A stretch of DNA of 17,819 bases, taken from contig SLCJ01000062.1 in NCBI GenBank assembly GCA_007125835.1, forward strand, positions 1 through 17,819, given 5' to 3'. The translations under genes were made by a program, and so were the position numbers. Source of the stretch: Verrucomicrobiales bacterium (GTDB lineage Bacteria > Verrucomicrobiota > Verrucomicrobiia > Verrucomicrobiales > SLCJ01). Positions within the stretch are counted from its first letter, which is position 1; the number at the start of each line of letters is the position of its first letter. Below the pieces are notes generated by a model. It was not told the DNA's origin and made no database searches. It saw only the letters and a list, made by a program, of their open reading frames with translations. Shown piece after piece: positions 8,644 through 16,162 of the stretch.

Positions 8644-8718
8644 AATCCGCCGGTGCAAAGCACAATCCGCCGCCTTTCCCGGATAATCCGCCGGGCAGAG
8701 CAGCTGGCATGGTCCGCC
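8644..8718. repeat. Helically phased AATCCGCC direct repeats upstream of M29 gene
   Basis: Exact copies of AATCCGCC begin at 8644, 8664 and 8685, so the periods are 20 and 21 bases, about two helical turns. A degenerate fourth copy, GGTCCGCC, begins at 8711. Three of the four continue as TCCGCCGG. The first copy begins 21 bases upstream of the aminopeptidase start codon. Such phasing is typical of multi-site protein binding, but no binding protein can be named. Confidence 0.5.
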
Positions 8719-8728
8719 GGGAGGATGA

Positions 8729-8836
8729 CTAGCCGCCGATAAAGAGCTGCCAGACATCCAGGCACACCTTGCAGAAATAGATGAACAAGGCAGCGACAAA
8801 TCCGGTGGCACAGACAAAGATGGACTTTTCGGACAT
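8729..8836 (-). CDS. Candidate 35-residue membrane microprotein with CxxC motif
   Basis: ATG 8834-8836 to TAG 8729-8731 encodes 35 residues: a charged start MSEKS, a hydrophobic helix-like segment (IFVCATGFVAALFIYF, residues 6-21), the motif CKVC (22-25), then an aromatic tail ending LFIGG. This is what a single-pass membrane microprotein looks like, with a CxxC pair at the membrane boundary. It lies in the gap upstream of the aminopeptidase gene on the same strand and divergent from cysJ. There is no Shine-Dalgarno, but that is also true of nearly all genes here. I do not recognise a family. A chance ORF of this length is possible; the hydrophobic pattern argues moderately for a real gene. 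Confidence 0.5.
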   Translation of the reverse strand: MSEKSIFVCATGFVAALFIYFCKVCLDVWQLFIGG

Positions 8837-9069
8837 GGTGAGGGCTTTCGGCTTCGGGCCTGCTCGGTCGGCGGCCAACGGGCATCACTAAACACACGGC
8901 AGACGTAAATGCAAGGGCCTCCGCGTCTGGTGCGCATCGGCGAACCAATTGCTTGAGTTTCGCCGATTCCGCGCCATATTCGCCGCCCCGTTACCGAGCG
9001 GGCGGGCAGAACATCAAGTCCGCGCCTCGGGAACCCCATCCCAGCACGCCCCACGCCCCACCACTCCTC
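8837..9069. other. Non-coding gap upstream of cysJ
   Basis: Together with the 35-codon ORF and the repeat array this makes up the 446-base gap between the aminopeptidase and cysJ starts. An in-frame extension of cysJ back to a TTG at 8953 is possible but encodes Pro/Ser-rich sequence unlike CysJ N-termini. I see no RNA gene here. Confidence 0.55.
8953..8980 (+). promoter_or_regulatory. Weak candidate promoter of cysJ
   Basis: TTGAGT (8953-8958), a 16-base spacer and CATATT (8975-8980) match the sigma70 boxes at four of six positions each. Transcription from about 8987 would exclude the upstream TTG start and fit the ATG at 9070. The match is weak. Confidence 0.25.
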
Positions 9070-10851
9070 ATGCAGCTCCCCGACTCCGCACCTTTCACCG
9101 CCGAGCAGCGCCAGGCCATCACCAGTCTCCTTTCCGGCCTCGACGCCATGCAGACCGGCTGGCTCAGCGGTTTCCTGGCCGGTGCCGGCAGCCAGTCCCC
9201 CGCGGCCGCCGCCCCTGCGGCCGCCGCCGCCCCCACCGTGACCGTGCTCTACGGCACCGAGTCCGGAAATGCGGAAACCCTCGCCGAAGAAGACGGCACC
9301 CGCCTGCGTAAGCTCGGATTCAAACCCCGGGTGCTCAACATGGCCGACATCAATGTCGGCGTACTTCAGGAAACAGACAACCTGATGGTCATCGTCAGCA
9401 CTTGGGGCGACGGCGAACCGCCCGACGCCATCGCCGCGTTTTACTCCGAGCTGATGGCCGACACCGCACCCCGTCTCGAACACCTCAAATTCTCGGTGTG
9501 CGCGCTGGGCGACACCAGCTACGAACTTTTCTGCCAATGCGGCAAGGAAATTGACAAGCGCCTCGAATCCCTCGGCGCCAACCGCCTCGCGCCACGCGAG
9601 GACTGCGATGTCGACTTCGAGGAACCCCACGAGAAATGGTTCTCCAGCGTCGCCGCCATCCTCGGGCAGAACAAGACCGCCGCTCCCGCCGCCGCTGCAG
9701 TCACCCCCGCTCCACCCGCCGTCGCCTACGGCAAAAAGAATCCCTTCCCCGCCCCAGTGGCGCGCAAGCTTCTTCTGAGTGGCGAGGGATCCGCCAAGGA
9801 AACTTGGCACATCGAACTCAGTCTCGACGGCTCTGGAATGACCTATGAACCCGGAGACGCCCTCGGGCTCGTGCCCGTGAACCCACCCGACGTGGTCGAG
9901 GCCATCCTCGCCGCCGGATCATTTGACGCCAACCGAACGGTCACGCTCCGCGATGGTGGCGAGACCACTTTCGCCGACGCCCTCTCGCGCCACCTCGACA
10001 TCACTGGCCTCAATGCCCTGATCCTCGGCAAGTACAACGCCCTGGCCAAGTCGTCGAAAATCGACGCGCTGCTCGCCCCCGAGAACAAAAAGGGCCTTTC
10101 CGACTACCTCCACGGTCGCCAGATCATCGATATGCTGCTCGAGTTCCCGATCAAGGGGCTCGATCCGCGCGAATTCACCGCCGTGCTTCGCAAGCTGCCG
10201 CCGCGTCTCTACTCCATCGCTTCCAGCCTCAAAGCCCATCCCGGCGAGGTGCATCTCACCGTCGCCGCCGTGCGCTACCAATCGCACGGCCGCAAACGCA
10301 AAGGCGTGGCTTCAACCTATGTGGCCGATTTCCTCGGCGAAAGCAGCCAGTCGGCCCACGTCTACACCCACGCCAACAAGAATTTCAAACTGCCACGCAG
10401 CGGCGAGACTCCGCTCATCATGGTCGGCCCCGGTACCGGCATCGCCCCCTTCCGCGCGTTTGTCGAAGAACGCGCCGCCAATGCCGACACCGGAAAATCG
10501 TGGCTGTTCTTCGGCGACCAGCACTACACCTTCGACTTCCTCTACCAGCTCGAATGGCAGCAGCACCTTAAATCCGGCGCGCTGTCCCGCCTCGATGTCG
10601 CCTTCTCCCGCGACCAAAAGGAAAAGGTCTACGTCCAGCACCGCATGCTCGAACAATCACGCGATATCTGGGCATGGCTGGAGGAAGGTGCCCACTTCTA
10701 CGTCTGCGGCGACTCCACCCGCATGGCCCCGGACGTCCACCAGGCCTTGCTCGAAATCGCGCGCAAGGAGGGCGGGCTGAAAGACGATGCGGCCGAGGCT
10801 TATCTCGACGAACTCAAGAAGTCAAAGCGCTATCAGCGCGACGTGTACTAG
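9070..10851 (+). CDS. cysJ: Sulfite reductase [NADPH] flavoprotein alpha subunit
   Basis: 593 residues from ATG 9070, close to the length of E. coli CysJ. The N-terminal TAEQRQAITSLLSGLD...GWLSGFLAG resembles the start of that protein, which supports this ATG. Then follow an Ala/Pro linker, the FMN flavodoxin domain (about 56-195; TVLYGTESGNAET, CALGDTSYELFC), a second Ala/Pro linker (203-220), and the FAD/NADPH reductase part: PRLYSIASS (378-386), GVASTYVADFL (412-422), MVGPGTGIAPFRAF (451-464), FFGDQHYTFDFLY (480-492), YVCGDSTRMAPDV (544-556) and the C-terminal RYQRDVY. CysJ passes electrons from NADPH through FAD and FMN to the CysI hemoprotein, which reduces sulfite to sulfide for cysteine synthesis in the cytoplasm. 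CysI is not in this window. No Shine-Dalgarno is visible. Confidence 0.93.
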   Translation: MQLPDSAPFTAEQRQAITSLLSGLDAMQTGWLSGFLAGAGSQSPAAAAPAAAAAPTVTVLYGTESGNAETLAEEDGTRLRKLGFKPRVLNMADINVGVLQETDNLMVIVSTWGDGEPPDAIAAFYSELMADTAPRLEHLKFSVCALGDTSYELFCQCGKEIDKRLESLGANRLAPREDCDVDFEEPHEKWFSSVAAILGQNKTAAPAAAAVTPAPPAVAYGKKNPFPAPVARKLLLSGEGSAKETWHIELSLDGSGMTYEPGDALGLVPVNPPDVVEAILAAGSFDANRTVTLRDGGETTFADALSRHLDITGLNALILGKYNALAKSSKIDALLAPENKKGLSDYLHGRQIIDMLLEFPIKGLDPREFTAVLRKLPPRLYSIASSLKAHPGEVHLTVAAVRYQSHGRKRKGVASTYVADFLGESSQSAHVYTHANKNFKLPRSGETPLIMVGPGTGIAPFRAFVEERAANADTGKSWLFFGDQHYTFDFLYQLEWQQHLKSGALSRLDVAFSRDQKEKVYVQHRMLEQSRDIWAWLEEGAHFYVCGDSTRMAPDVHQALLEIARKEGGLKDDAAEAYLDELKKSKRYQRDVY

Positions 10852-10938
10852 TCCCAGCCTCACACAACTCACTCCACATCAACCACCCCAGCACCACGCG
10901 AAGCGTAGCGGAGCGACGACTTCATTCGTGGCGCGAGC

Positions 10939-10962
10939 GAGAAAGGCGGAAACGCCCTTCTC
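10939..10962. terminator. Hairpin between convergent cysJ and S9 peptidase genes
   Basis: GAGAAAGGCG (10939-10948) and CGCCCTTCTC (10953-10962) form a 10-position stem with one A-C mismatch around a GAAA tetraloop of the GNRA class. It lies in the 159-base gap between the convergent stops at 10851 and 11011. Only a T/C-rich stretch follows on the plus strand, without a clean U-tract. A bidirectional terminator is the likeliest role. Confidence 0.5.
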
Positions 10963-11010
10963 ATCCTTCCCTCAGGCACCCCCCCTCTGCTGGCAAACCT
11001 TACCTGCAAA

Positions 11011-13608
11011 CTATTCTTTCCTCGCCTCCGGGCCACCGAGACGCCGCATCAGGAACCCCGCCTGCCGAAACCGCCCATAGGGCGTGGATGCCGCACCGTG
11101 GCCCTCGTTGTGAACCACCACGAGGTCAAATTCCTTGCCCGCCCGCTGCAGGGCCGCCGCCACCTGAAAGGTGGACGCCGGGTCCACGTTTTGGTCCAGT
11201 TCCCCGACAATCAGCATCAGCTCACCCTCCAGTTTCGCCGCGTGCGTGACATTTGAATTTTCCTCGTAGATCTCATCCACCGGCCACCCCATCCACGCTT
11301 CATTCCACCACATTTTGTCGACCCGGTTGTCGTGGCATCCGCAATCCGCCACCGCCACCCGATAAAAATCCCCGTGGAAAAGCAGCGCCCCCATGGCGCT
11401 TTGCCCGCCGGCGCTGCCGCCATAGATCCCCACCCTCCCCAGGTCCATCCACGGCCGCGTGGCAGCCGCGGCCTCAATCCACAGGCGGCGGTCCGGCAAC
11501 CCCGCATCGCGCAGGTTCTTCCACGCCACATCGTGAAACCCCTTGTGACGCCAGTTCGTGCCCATGCCGTCGATTTTCACCACCACAAACCCCAACTCCG
11601 CCATCGTCTGCAACCCCGACCAAACCTGAAACCCCTGGGGCACGAAAAACGAATGCGGGCCAGCGTAGATATTCTCCACAATGGCATGCTTCTTCTCCGG
11701 ATCAAAGCCCACCGGACGGAAAATCAATCCATAAACCGGCGTCTCTCCATCGCGCCCCATGGCGACAAATGGCTCGGGCGGCAGCCACCCCTTTTCCTCC
11801 AGCAGGCTCGTGTCGGCCCGCGCGATCTCCGCCACCATAACCCCATCGGCCACCCGGCGAACCTCCGTGACTGGCGCATGATCCGGCCTGGACCACACCG
11901 CCACCAGGTAGCGCCCACAAGGCGAGAGCCTCGCGTCATGATGGCCTGTGGACGTGGTCAGCCGCGTGACCGATCCGCTTTCCAACTCGAGCCTCACATA
12001 ATGGTGATGATAGAGATTTCCCGAGTCGCCACCTATCGTGCGGAGAATGGCCCAGCGCCCCTCCTCGTCGAGATGGGTGATGTCGCGCACATTCCATTCA
12101 CCCTGCGTCAGCTGCACCGCCCCGGCCCCGGGAGCCGTCAAATCGATCCCATAGAGGTGGTTGTGGCCACTGGCCTCACTCGTAAACAGCAACTGCCCTC
12201 CCCCGCCCAGCACACGCAGCAGGTTTTTTCCACGTGTCGAGTAATCAAGAAATGTCGCCGACTCCTCACGGTGAAGTTCGGTCAGTTCACGCGTCGCCGT
12301 CTCGATTCGCACCAACACCCGTTGCTGGTTGTTGCGATGAACATAACGAATCACAAACCCACTAGAGTCAGGCAGCCACCCGGCGGTGCGGATCTTCCGC
12401 AAGTCCTGCGGCAGCCCATCACCCACCTCGCCCTCCTTGCCTTCCTCGCCCTCCTTGCCTTCCTCGACGGAAAACAAGCGGGGCCGTGCCACAGCCAACT
12501 CATCGCCTGGGCGGGGATAGGGAAAACGGATCAACTTCGGCAAAAATCCATCCGGTGGCAGGGCCTGCACAATGTGGGCCTGCGGCGTCTCCACACGCTG
12601 CTGCCGCCATGCCACAACGTGCCGTGAATCGGGTGCCCAGTAAAATGGCCCGCCATAGGGCGAGCTGCGGCTTCCCTCGCGGCTCAGTTGCCTTCGCTCT
12701 CCGCTCTCCCTGCACACCACAAACAGGTTGTGCCCGGCAATTTCCGCGCGCCACCTCCCGTCCGGCGAATCCTCGCGATTGCGCCGTGATTCCTCCTCCG
12801 GCTGCTCATCCTCCAGATCATCCACCCTAACCCGCACCAGGTTCCGCTCGGGTCCGGGACGGAACGAGCCAACCGCCCGTCCACCACTCACGAACTCCCA
12901 AGCGTGGCCGACAAAAGTCGACTGCCGATGGCTGCCCCCCGGAGCAACCGTGCCATAAGAACTCCTATTGCCCGCCCCATCGAGCCACCACAATTCAATC
13001 TCGGCATCCAACCTATTCTCCACATCCAATGAAATCCGCCGCCGCGAATCCCTCCCGGTTTCACTCCGGGTGTAAGTCCCGGGTGGGCTTGCGATCACCG
13101 GCTTGGGGCCTTCAGTCCGGGCGAGTTCCCCACCCGCAGCACGCCACACCCAAGATCCCTCCCCCACCTCCATCTCCAAATCACCCGATTCCTCGCAGGG
13201 GATTAGATGATCAATCGGCAGTCGGTTCGCGGCCACATCCCCTCCCCCCACCGCCTCCGCCAGCACATCCGCCACCGTCTGGTGATCGAATGCATCGTGT
13301 ATCTCTCCGTCGTCCAGCTTCAGTTCGAGGAAACGTTTCTCTCCAGGTGCCGTCTCCCGCGTGAAAATGAGTCTCTTCCCCTGCTCAGACCAGTAAAGAT
13401 CCGGCGAATCGTTCAGCACGAGACCGCGAAGCGAGCGCCCATTCGCATTGGCTCGGTCCATCGCCTCCCGGATTTCCTCAGATGTCAGCGCCGCCGCACC
13501 CCCCTGAGCATTGACGCCGAAACCCATTACCAGCCAAACCAGGCCGCAGACAAGCGCACACGTTCCAACGCCCGTGCCGCCCCGCAAAAAAACCTCTGGC
13601 CTCCGCAT
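11011..13608 (-). CDS. Secreted dipeptidyl-peptidase IV-like serine peptidase, S9 family
   Basis: 865 residues from ATG 13606-13608. The start is set by a strong GGAGGA seven bases upstream, the only clear Shine-Dalgarno in the window, and by the signal sequence that follows (MRRPEVFLRG, then GTCALVCGLVWLVMGFGVNAQG). About 40-590 is a DPP-IV-type beta-propeller (for example YWAPDSRHVVAW, GWLPDSSGFVIRY). About 620-865 is the alpha/beta-hydrolase domain with catalytic Ser732 (YGGSAGGQS), Asp805 (GELDQNVDP) and His837 (HNEGHGA). S9B enzymes remove N-terminal dipeptides, often after Pro or Ala; here it would act in the periplasm or outside. An EEGKEG duplication sits in a propeller loop near residue 385. 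The gene is divergent from the DUF1080 gene and convergent with cysJ. Exact specificity cannot be read from the sequence. Confidence 0.92.
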   Translation of the reverse strand: MRRPEVFLRGGTGVGTCALVCGLVWLVMGFGVNAQGGAAALTSEEIREAMDRANANGRSLRGLVLNDSPDLYWSEQGKRLIFTRETAPGEKRFLELKLDDGEIHDAFDHQTVADVLAEAVGGGDVAANRLPIDHLIPCEESGDLEMEVGEGSWVWRAAGGELARTEGPKPVIASPPGTYTRSETGRDSRRRISLDVENRLDAEIELWWLDGAGNRSSYGTVAPGGSHRQSTFVGHAWEFVSGGRAVGSFRPGPERNLVRVRVDDLEDEQPEEESRRNREDSPDGRWRAEIAGHNLFVVCRESGERRQLSREGSRSSPYGGPFYWAPDSRHVVAWRQQRVETPQAHIVQALPPDGFLPKLIRFPYPRPGDELAVARPRLFSVEEGKEGEEGKEGEVGDGLPQDLRKIRTAGWLPDSSGFVIRYVHRNNQQRVLVRIETATRELTELHREESATFLDYSTRGKNLLRVLGGGGQLLFTSEASGHNHLYGIDLTAPGAGAVQLTQGEWNVRDITHLDEEGRWAILRTIGGDSGNLYHHHYVRLELESGSVTRLTTSTGHHDARLSPCGRYLVAVWSRPDHAPVTEVRRVADGVMVAEIARADTSLLEEKGWLPPEPFVAMGRDGETPVYGLIFRPVGFDPEKKHAIVENIYAGPHSFFVPQGFQVWSGLQTMAELGFVVVKIDGMGTNWRHKGFHDVAWKNLRDAGLPDRRLWIEAAAATRPWMDLGRVGIYGGSAGGQSAMGALLFHGDFYRVAVADCGCHDNRVDKMWWNEAWMGWPVDEIYEENSNVTHAAKLEGELMLIVGELDQNVDPASTFQVAAALQRAGKEFDLVVVHNEGHGAASTPYGRFRQAGFLMRRLGGPEARKE
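12431..12466 (-). repeat. Two perfect 18-base tandem copies inside the S9 peptidase gene
   Basis: The plus-strand unit CCCTCCTTGCCTTCCTCG occurs twice without mismatch. On the coding strand it adds a duplicated Glu/Gly/Lys hexapeptide (EEGKEG) in frame at about residues 381-393, within the predicted beta-propeller. A third partial copy (GEVGDG) follows in the protein. Confidence 0.85.
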
Positions 13609-13615
13609 TGCGGTT

Positions 13616-13621
13616 TCCTCC
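13616..13621 (-). promoter_or_regulatory. Ribosome-binding site of S9 peptidase gene
   Basis: On the minus strand GGAGGA lies seven bases before ATG 13608. It fixes this start over in-frame ATGs at 13656 and 13716, which would add a charged, non-signal-like extension. Confidence 0.75.
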
Positions 13622-13719
13622 GGCGCATTCCGTCTTTGCCCTCGGCGCGAATTCATCTCTGGAACAGGGTGGGAAATTGAAATACTATGCCCGGGGACTA
13701 CGTTGTTCCCTCTCAAATC

Positions 13720-13745
13720 GGGCGAGTCCGCTCCCGGACCCGCCC
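13720..13745 (+). promoter_or_regulatory. Hairpin just upstream of DUF1080 gene
   Basis: GGGCGAGTCCG (13720-13730) and CGGACCCGCCC (13735-13745) pair over 11 positions with one A-C mismatch around CTCC. It ends 15 bases before ATG 13761, in the 152-base gap between divergent genes, so no upstream gene needs a terminator here. It may be a leader structure that controls translation, or an operator palindrome. Confidence 0.45.
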
Positions 13746-13760
13746 AACCTGTAACTTAAT

Positions 13761-14576
13761 ATGAAGAATACCCAATTCGCAATCACTATCGCAGCCACTC
13801 TGGCCGCCTCGGCCTTGATCGCCACCGCCAACGACGAGGGCCCAAACCAGAAACTTGTCGGCGACCGGGTCCCCGGTGAATGGATCGACCTATTCAATGG
13901 CGAAAACCTCGACGGCTGGACACCAAAATTTTCCGGCCACGAAGTTGGCGTCAATCACAAAAATGTGTTCCGCGTCGAGGACGGCCTGCTCCGCGTCGTC
14001 TATGGCGAGGAATACGGCCCCTGGGATGGCGCTTTCGGCCACCTTTTCCACGAGCAGGAATTCTCGCACTACATCCTACGCGTCACCTACCGCTTCACCG
14101 GCCAACAAGCTCCGGGCGGACCGGGCTGGGCCATTCGCAACAATGGCATCATGTTCCATGGCCAGCGTCCAGAGGAAATGGAAATCGACCAGGATTTTCC
14201 GGATTCGATCGAGTTCCAAATGCTCGGCGGTTCCGGCAGTGGCGATCGCGTCACCGGCTCCCTTTGCACACCCGGCACGGACGTGAAGATCGACGGCGAA
14301 CTCACGGGCCGCCACGTCACCGAATCTGACGGCCCGACTTTCCACGGCGATCAGTGGGTCACCCTCGAACTTGAGGTCCGTGGCAACGACATCATCCGCC
14401 ACTGGGCCGACGGCAGGGTAATCCTCGAATACACCCATCCCCAGCGGAATGACGGCACACCCCTTGAATCGGGCACCATTTCCATCCAAGCGGAAAGCGC
14501 GCCCACCGACTTCAAAGCCATCCAGATCAAAGTGCTCGATCCCGATGCCCCCTTGATTCCCTTGGAAGTGGAGTAA
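13761..14576 (+). CDS. Secreted DUF1080 / 3-keto-disaccharide hydrolase-type protein
   Basis: 271 residues. A signal peptide (MKNTQFAITIAATLAASALI, cut near ATA|NDE) is followed by one concanavalin-A-like domain of Pfam family DUF1080 (about 38-262). Typical features are WIDLFNGENLDGWTP (41-55), FRVEDGLLRV, a GWAIRNNGIMFHG segment, DSIEFQMLGG, and the C-terminal SGTISIQAESAPTDFKAIQI. Members abound in Verrucomicrobiota, Planctomycetota and Bacteroidota; some characterised members cleave 3-keto-glycosides made by dedicated oxidoreductases. No such oxidoreductase is present here, so the assignment rests on family only. It is divergent from the S9 peptidase gene and converges on the BNR gene. 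No Shine-Dalgarno is present; a stable hairpin ends 15 bases before the start. Confidence 0.88.
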   Translation: MKNTQFAITIAATLAASALIATANDEGPNQKLVGDRVPGEWIDLFNGENLDGWTPKFSGHEVGVNHKNVFRVEDGLLRVVYGEEYGPWDGAFGHLFHEQEFSHYILRVTYRFTGQQAPGGPGWAIRNNGIMFHGQRPEEMEIDQDFPDSIEFQMLGGSGSGDRVTGSLCTPGTDVKIDGELTGRHVTESDGPTFHGDQWVTLELEVRGNDIIRHWADGRVILEYTHPQRNDGTPLESGTISIQAESAPTDFKAIQIKVLDPDAPLIPLEVE

Positions 14577-14586
14577 AACAGGACCG

Positions 14587-14613
14587 CGAGCCCGGGTTCA
14601 CGACCCGGGCTCG
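14587..14613. terminator. Perfect 11-bp hairpin between convergent genes, stop codon in loop
   Basis: CGAGCCCGGGT (14587-14597) pairs perfectly with ACCCGGGCTCG (14603-14613) around TCACG. It begins 11 bases after the DUF1080 stop. The minus-strand TGA stop of the BNR gene (14598-14600) lies in the loop, so one arm encodes that protein's last residues. On the minus strand a short T-run follows after a few bases. A shared bidirectional terminator is likely. Confidence 0.6.
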
Positions 14614-16058
14614 GCGGCAACCACTCGCACTTCGCTGCGCTCGCCGCCCACAAACAGACCGTTGGCCAACGCCACTCGGCCCGAAGAACTCACCCCAAGC
14701 TTGGACGACAGCAACCCCTGCTGGCTGCCATTAAACCCTTCCGCTGCGGCACCGCCCAAACCCGGCACGAGAATGGGCGTGCCAAATGTTTCCCCACCAT
14801 CCTCGGATCGGGCATATCCCAATCCTTGCGGCCGCCCCGGAAAATCCGCAAATCGCTCCCACGCCAGGTGCAGGTGGCCCCGCGCATCGGCACGCAGGAA
14901 GGGAAACGCGCGGGCAGCGGCATCGTCCCCCGCCCCCCCCTCGAAAACAGGCCGCGCCGGGATAAAGTCCATCCCACCTGCCGCCGCACGTGTATACATT
15001 AACTGGGGCGCGCCACTCCGCCTCTCGCCATCACCATCCACATACGGCGCGCCATCCGGCCCGCCCAGGCTCTCCGCATACACAAGGTGCAGCGCACCTG
15101 CTCCATCAAAGACCACCCGTGGCGCATCCGCGTAGCCGGCACTTTCATGCGGCACCACAGGGCCTGAAAACTCAGCCCCCCCATCGGCCGAAACCCACAG
15201 GTGAATGTCCGCATCGACAATGTCGCCGACAGTATGCGCAATCACCACCCGGCCACCGCCATCCGCCGCAATCGACGGCGCGCGCGTGGGCAGTGGCTCG
15301 TCGCCACCACCACCGCCGGTGATATGGGCTCTCCCAGAAAAGGTCACCCCTCCGTCCGTCGAACGGCTGTACCACAAACGCCCCTCATACTCCGTCCATG
15401 CCGCGTGGAGCACCCCCGCCGGGCAGAGAAACAAGTCATAGCTGCCATTGTGCCAGCGCTGTGGATCGGTGCGCCCCTTGCCCGAGCCCTCGATCACATC
15501 CGAAAGGTTGACAAGCGGCCCGAACGTCCGCCCCCCATCGGTCGAAGAGGTGGAAAAAATCTCGCCGCCGTGACCGCCGCCGCGAAATACAATATCCTGC
15601 CAGATCACGTGAACAGAGATTTCATCAAGGCTGCCTCCATTGGTCATCACAAGCCGCGGAATCCACGAGAAGATGCCCGGGCTGCGGGAAATGTTGGACG
15701 GCTCCTCGAGCAGAGCTTCCCCCTCCGGACCATAGACCTGGAGGAAAATGTCGTGCGTCGGCAAATCGGCCCACGCCACCGCCACGAATCCCTCGTCATT
15801 CACCGCCACCGCCGCGTCGTCCACAAAATCAAACTCCGAATCATTCTGCCGCCACGGCCCCCGATGCGCATTGCCCGAGGCCACCTCGATCGCCTGCGAC
15901 CAATCCAAACCCGCCAGCGACACCCCAGCACCAGCCGCCTCCCCAGCCGCCTCCCATGGCAACGCCGCTAAACACACCGCCGCCAGAAGACCTACACCAC
16001 CCTTCGCTATGTTTCCCTCGACGGCAAACCCAACTTGAGAATCCAATTTCGTGCTCAT
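14598..16058 (-). CDS. Secreted BNR/Asp-box (sialidase-like fold) protein
   Basis: 486 residues from ATG 16056-16058; an ATG at 16118 would add 20 residues without signal character. A hydrophobic segment (GGVGLLAAVCLAALPW) after a longish polar N-region is a probable signal peptide. Four Asp-box repeats of the S-x-D-x-G-x-x-F type are clear: SSTDGGRTF (171-179), STDGGVTF (233-240), SADGGAEF (290-297) and SEDGGETF (418-425), interleaved with propeller strands such as GHLHLAWERF. The fold is therefore a sialidase-type beta-propeller. I cannot find the FRIP-like motif before the first Asp box or a convincing GH33 arginine triad, so it may bind or cleave another ligand. It starts about 105 bases after the GH20 stop on the same strand and is probably co-transcribed with it. 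Confidence 0.82.
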   Translation of the reverse strand: MSTKLDSQVGFAVEGNIAKGGVGLLAAVCLAALPWEAAGEAAGAGVSLAGLDWSQAIEVASGNAHRGPWRQNDSEFDFVDDAAVAVNDEGFVAVAWADLPTHDIFLQVYGPEGEALLEEPSNISRSPGIFSWIPRLVMTNGGSLDEISVHVIWQDIVFRGGGHGGEIFSTSSTDGGRTFGPLVNLSDVIEGSGKGRTDPQRWHNGSYDLFLCPAGVLHAAWTEYEGRLWYSRSTDGGVTFSGRAHITGGGGGDEPLPTRAPSIAADGGGRVVIAHTVGDIVDADIHLWVSADGGAEFSGPVVPHESAGYADAPRVVFDGAGALHLVYAESLGGPDGAPYVDGDGERRSGAPQLMYTRAAAGGMDFIPARPVFEGGAGDDAAARAFPFLRADARGHLHLAWERFADFPGRPQGLGYARSEDGGETFGTPILVPGLGGAAAEGFNGSQQGLLSSKLGVSSSGRVALANGLFVGGERSEVRVVAAEPGS

Positions 16059-16162
16059 CGATCCCGACAGCGCCACCGGCCGTCGATTTTGTCTGCTTTC
16101 CGCACCCTGTTTCGCCATCCCTCGGGATCAGCCAACTTCCATCCAGATCAGCATGCCTCAGG

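Noticed and set aside
8953..9069. N-terminal extension of CysJ from a TTG codon
   Set aside because: The added residues are Pro/Ser-rich and unlike CysJ N-termini, whereas the ATG at 9070 gives family-like sequence and length.
8635..9810. 391-codon minus-strand frame across the cysJ 5' end
   Set aside because: It is Gly-rich, antisense to the conserved CysJ flavodoxin domain, and overlaps the cysJ start and the microprotein in another frame.
9070..10851. Link between CysJ and desulfation of sulfated mucins
   Set aside because: No sulfatase or sulfatase-maturation gene is present in the window, and CysJ reduces sulfite for assimilation, so the link would be pure speculation.
10886..10942. 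GCGAAGCGTAGCGGAGCGACGA-like stretch as a REP or mobile repeat
   Set aside because: It is internally repetitive GC-rich sequence and I find no second copy in the window to support an interspersed repeat.
11332..12627. 431-codon plus-strand frame opposite the S9 peptidase
   Set aside because: Arg/Pro/His-rich shadow frame of a complete, catalytically intact peptidase.
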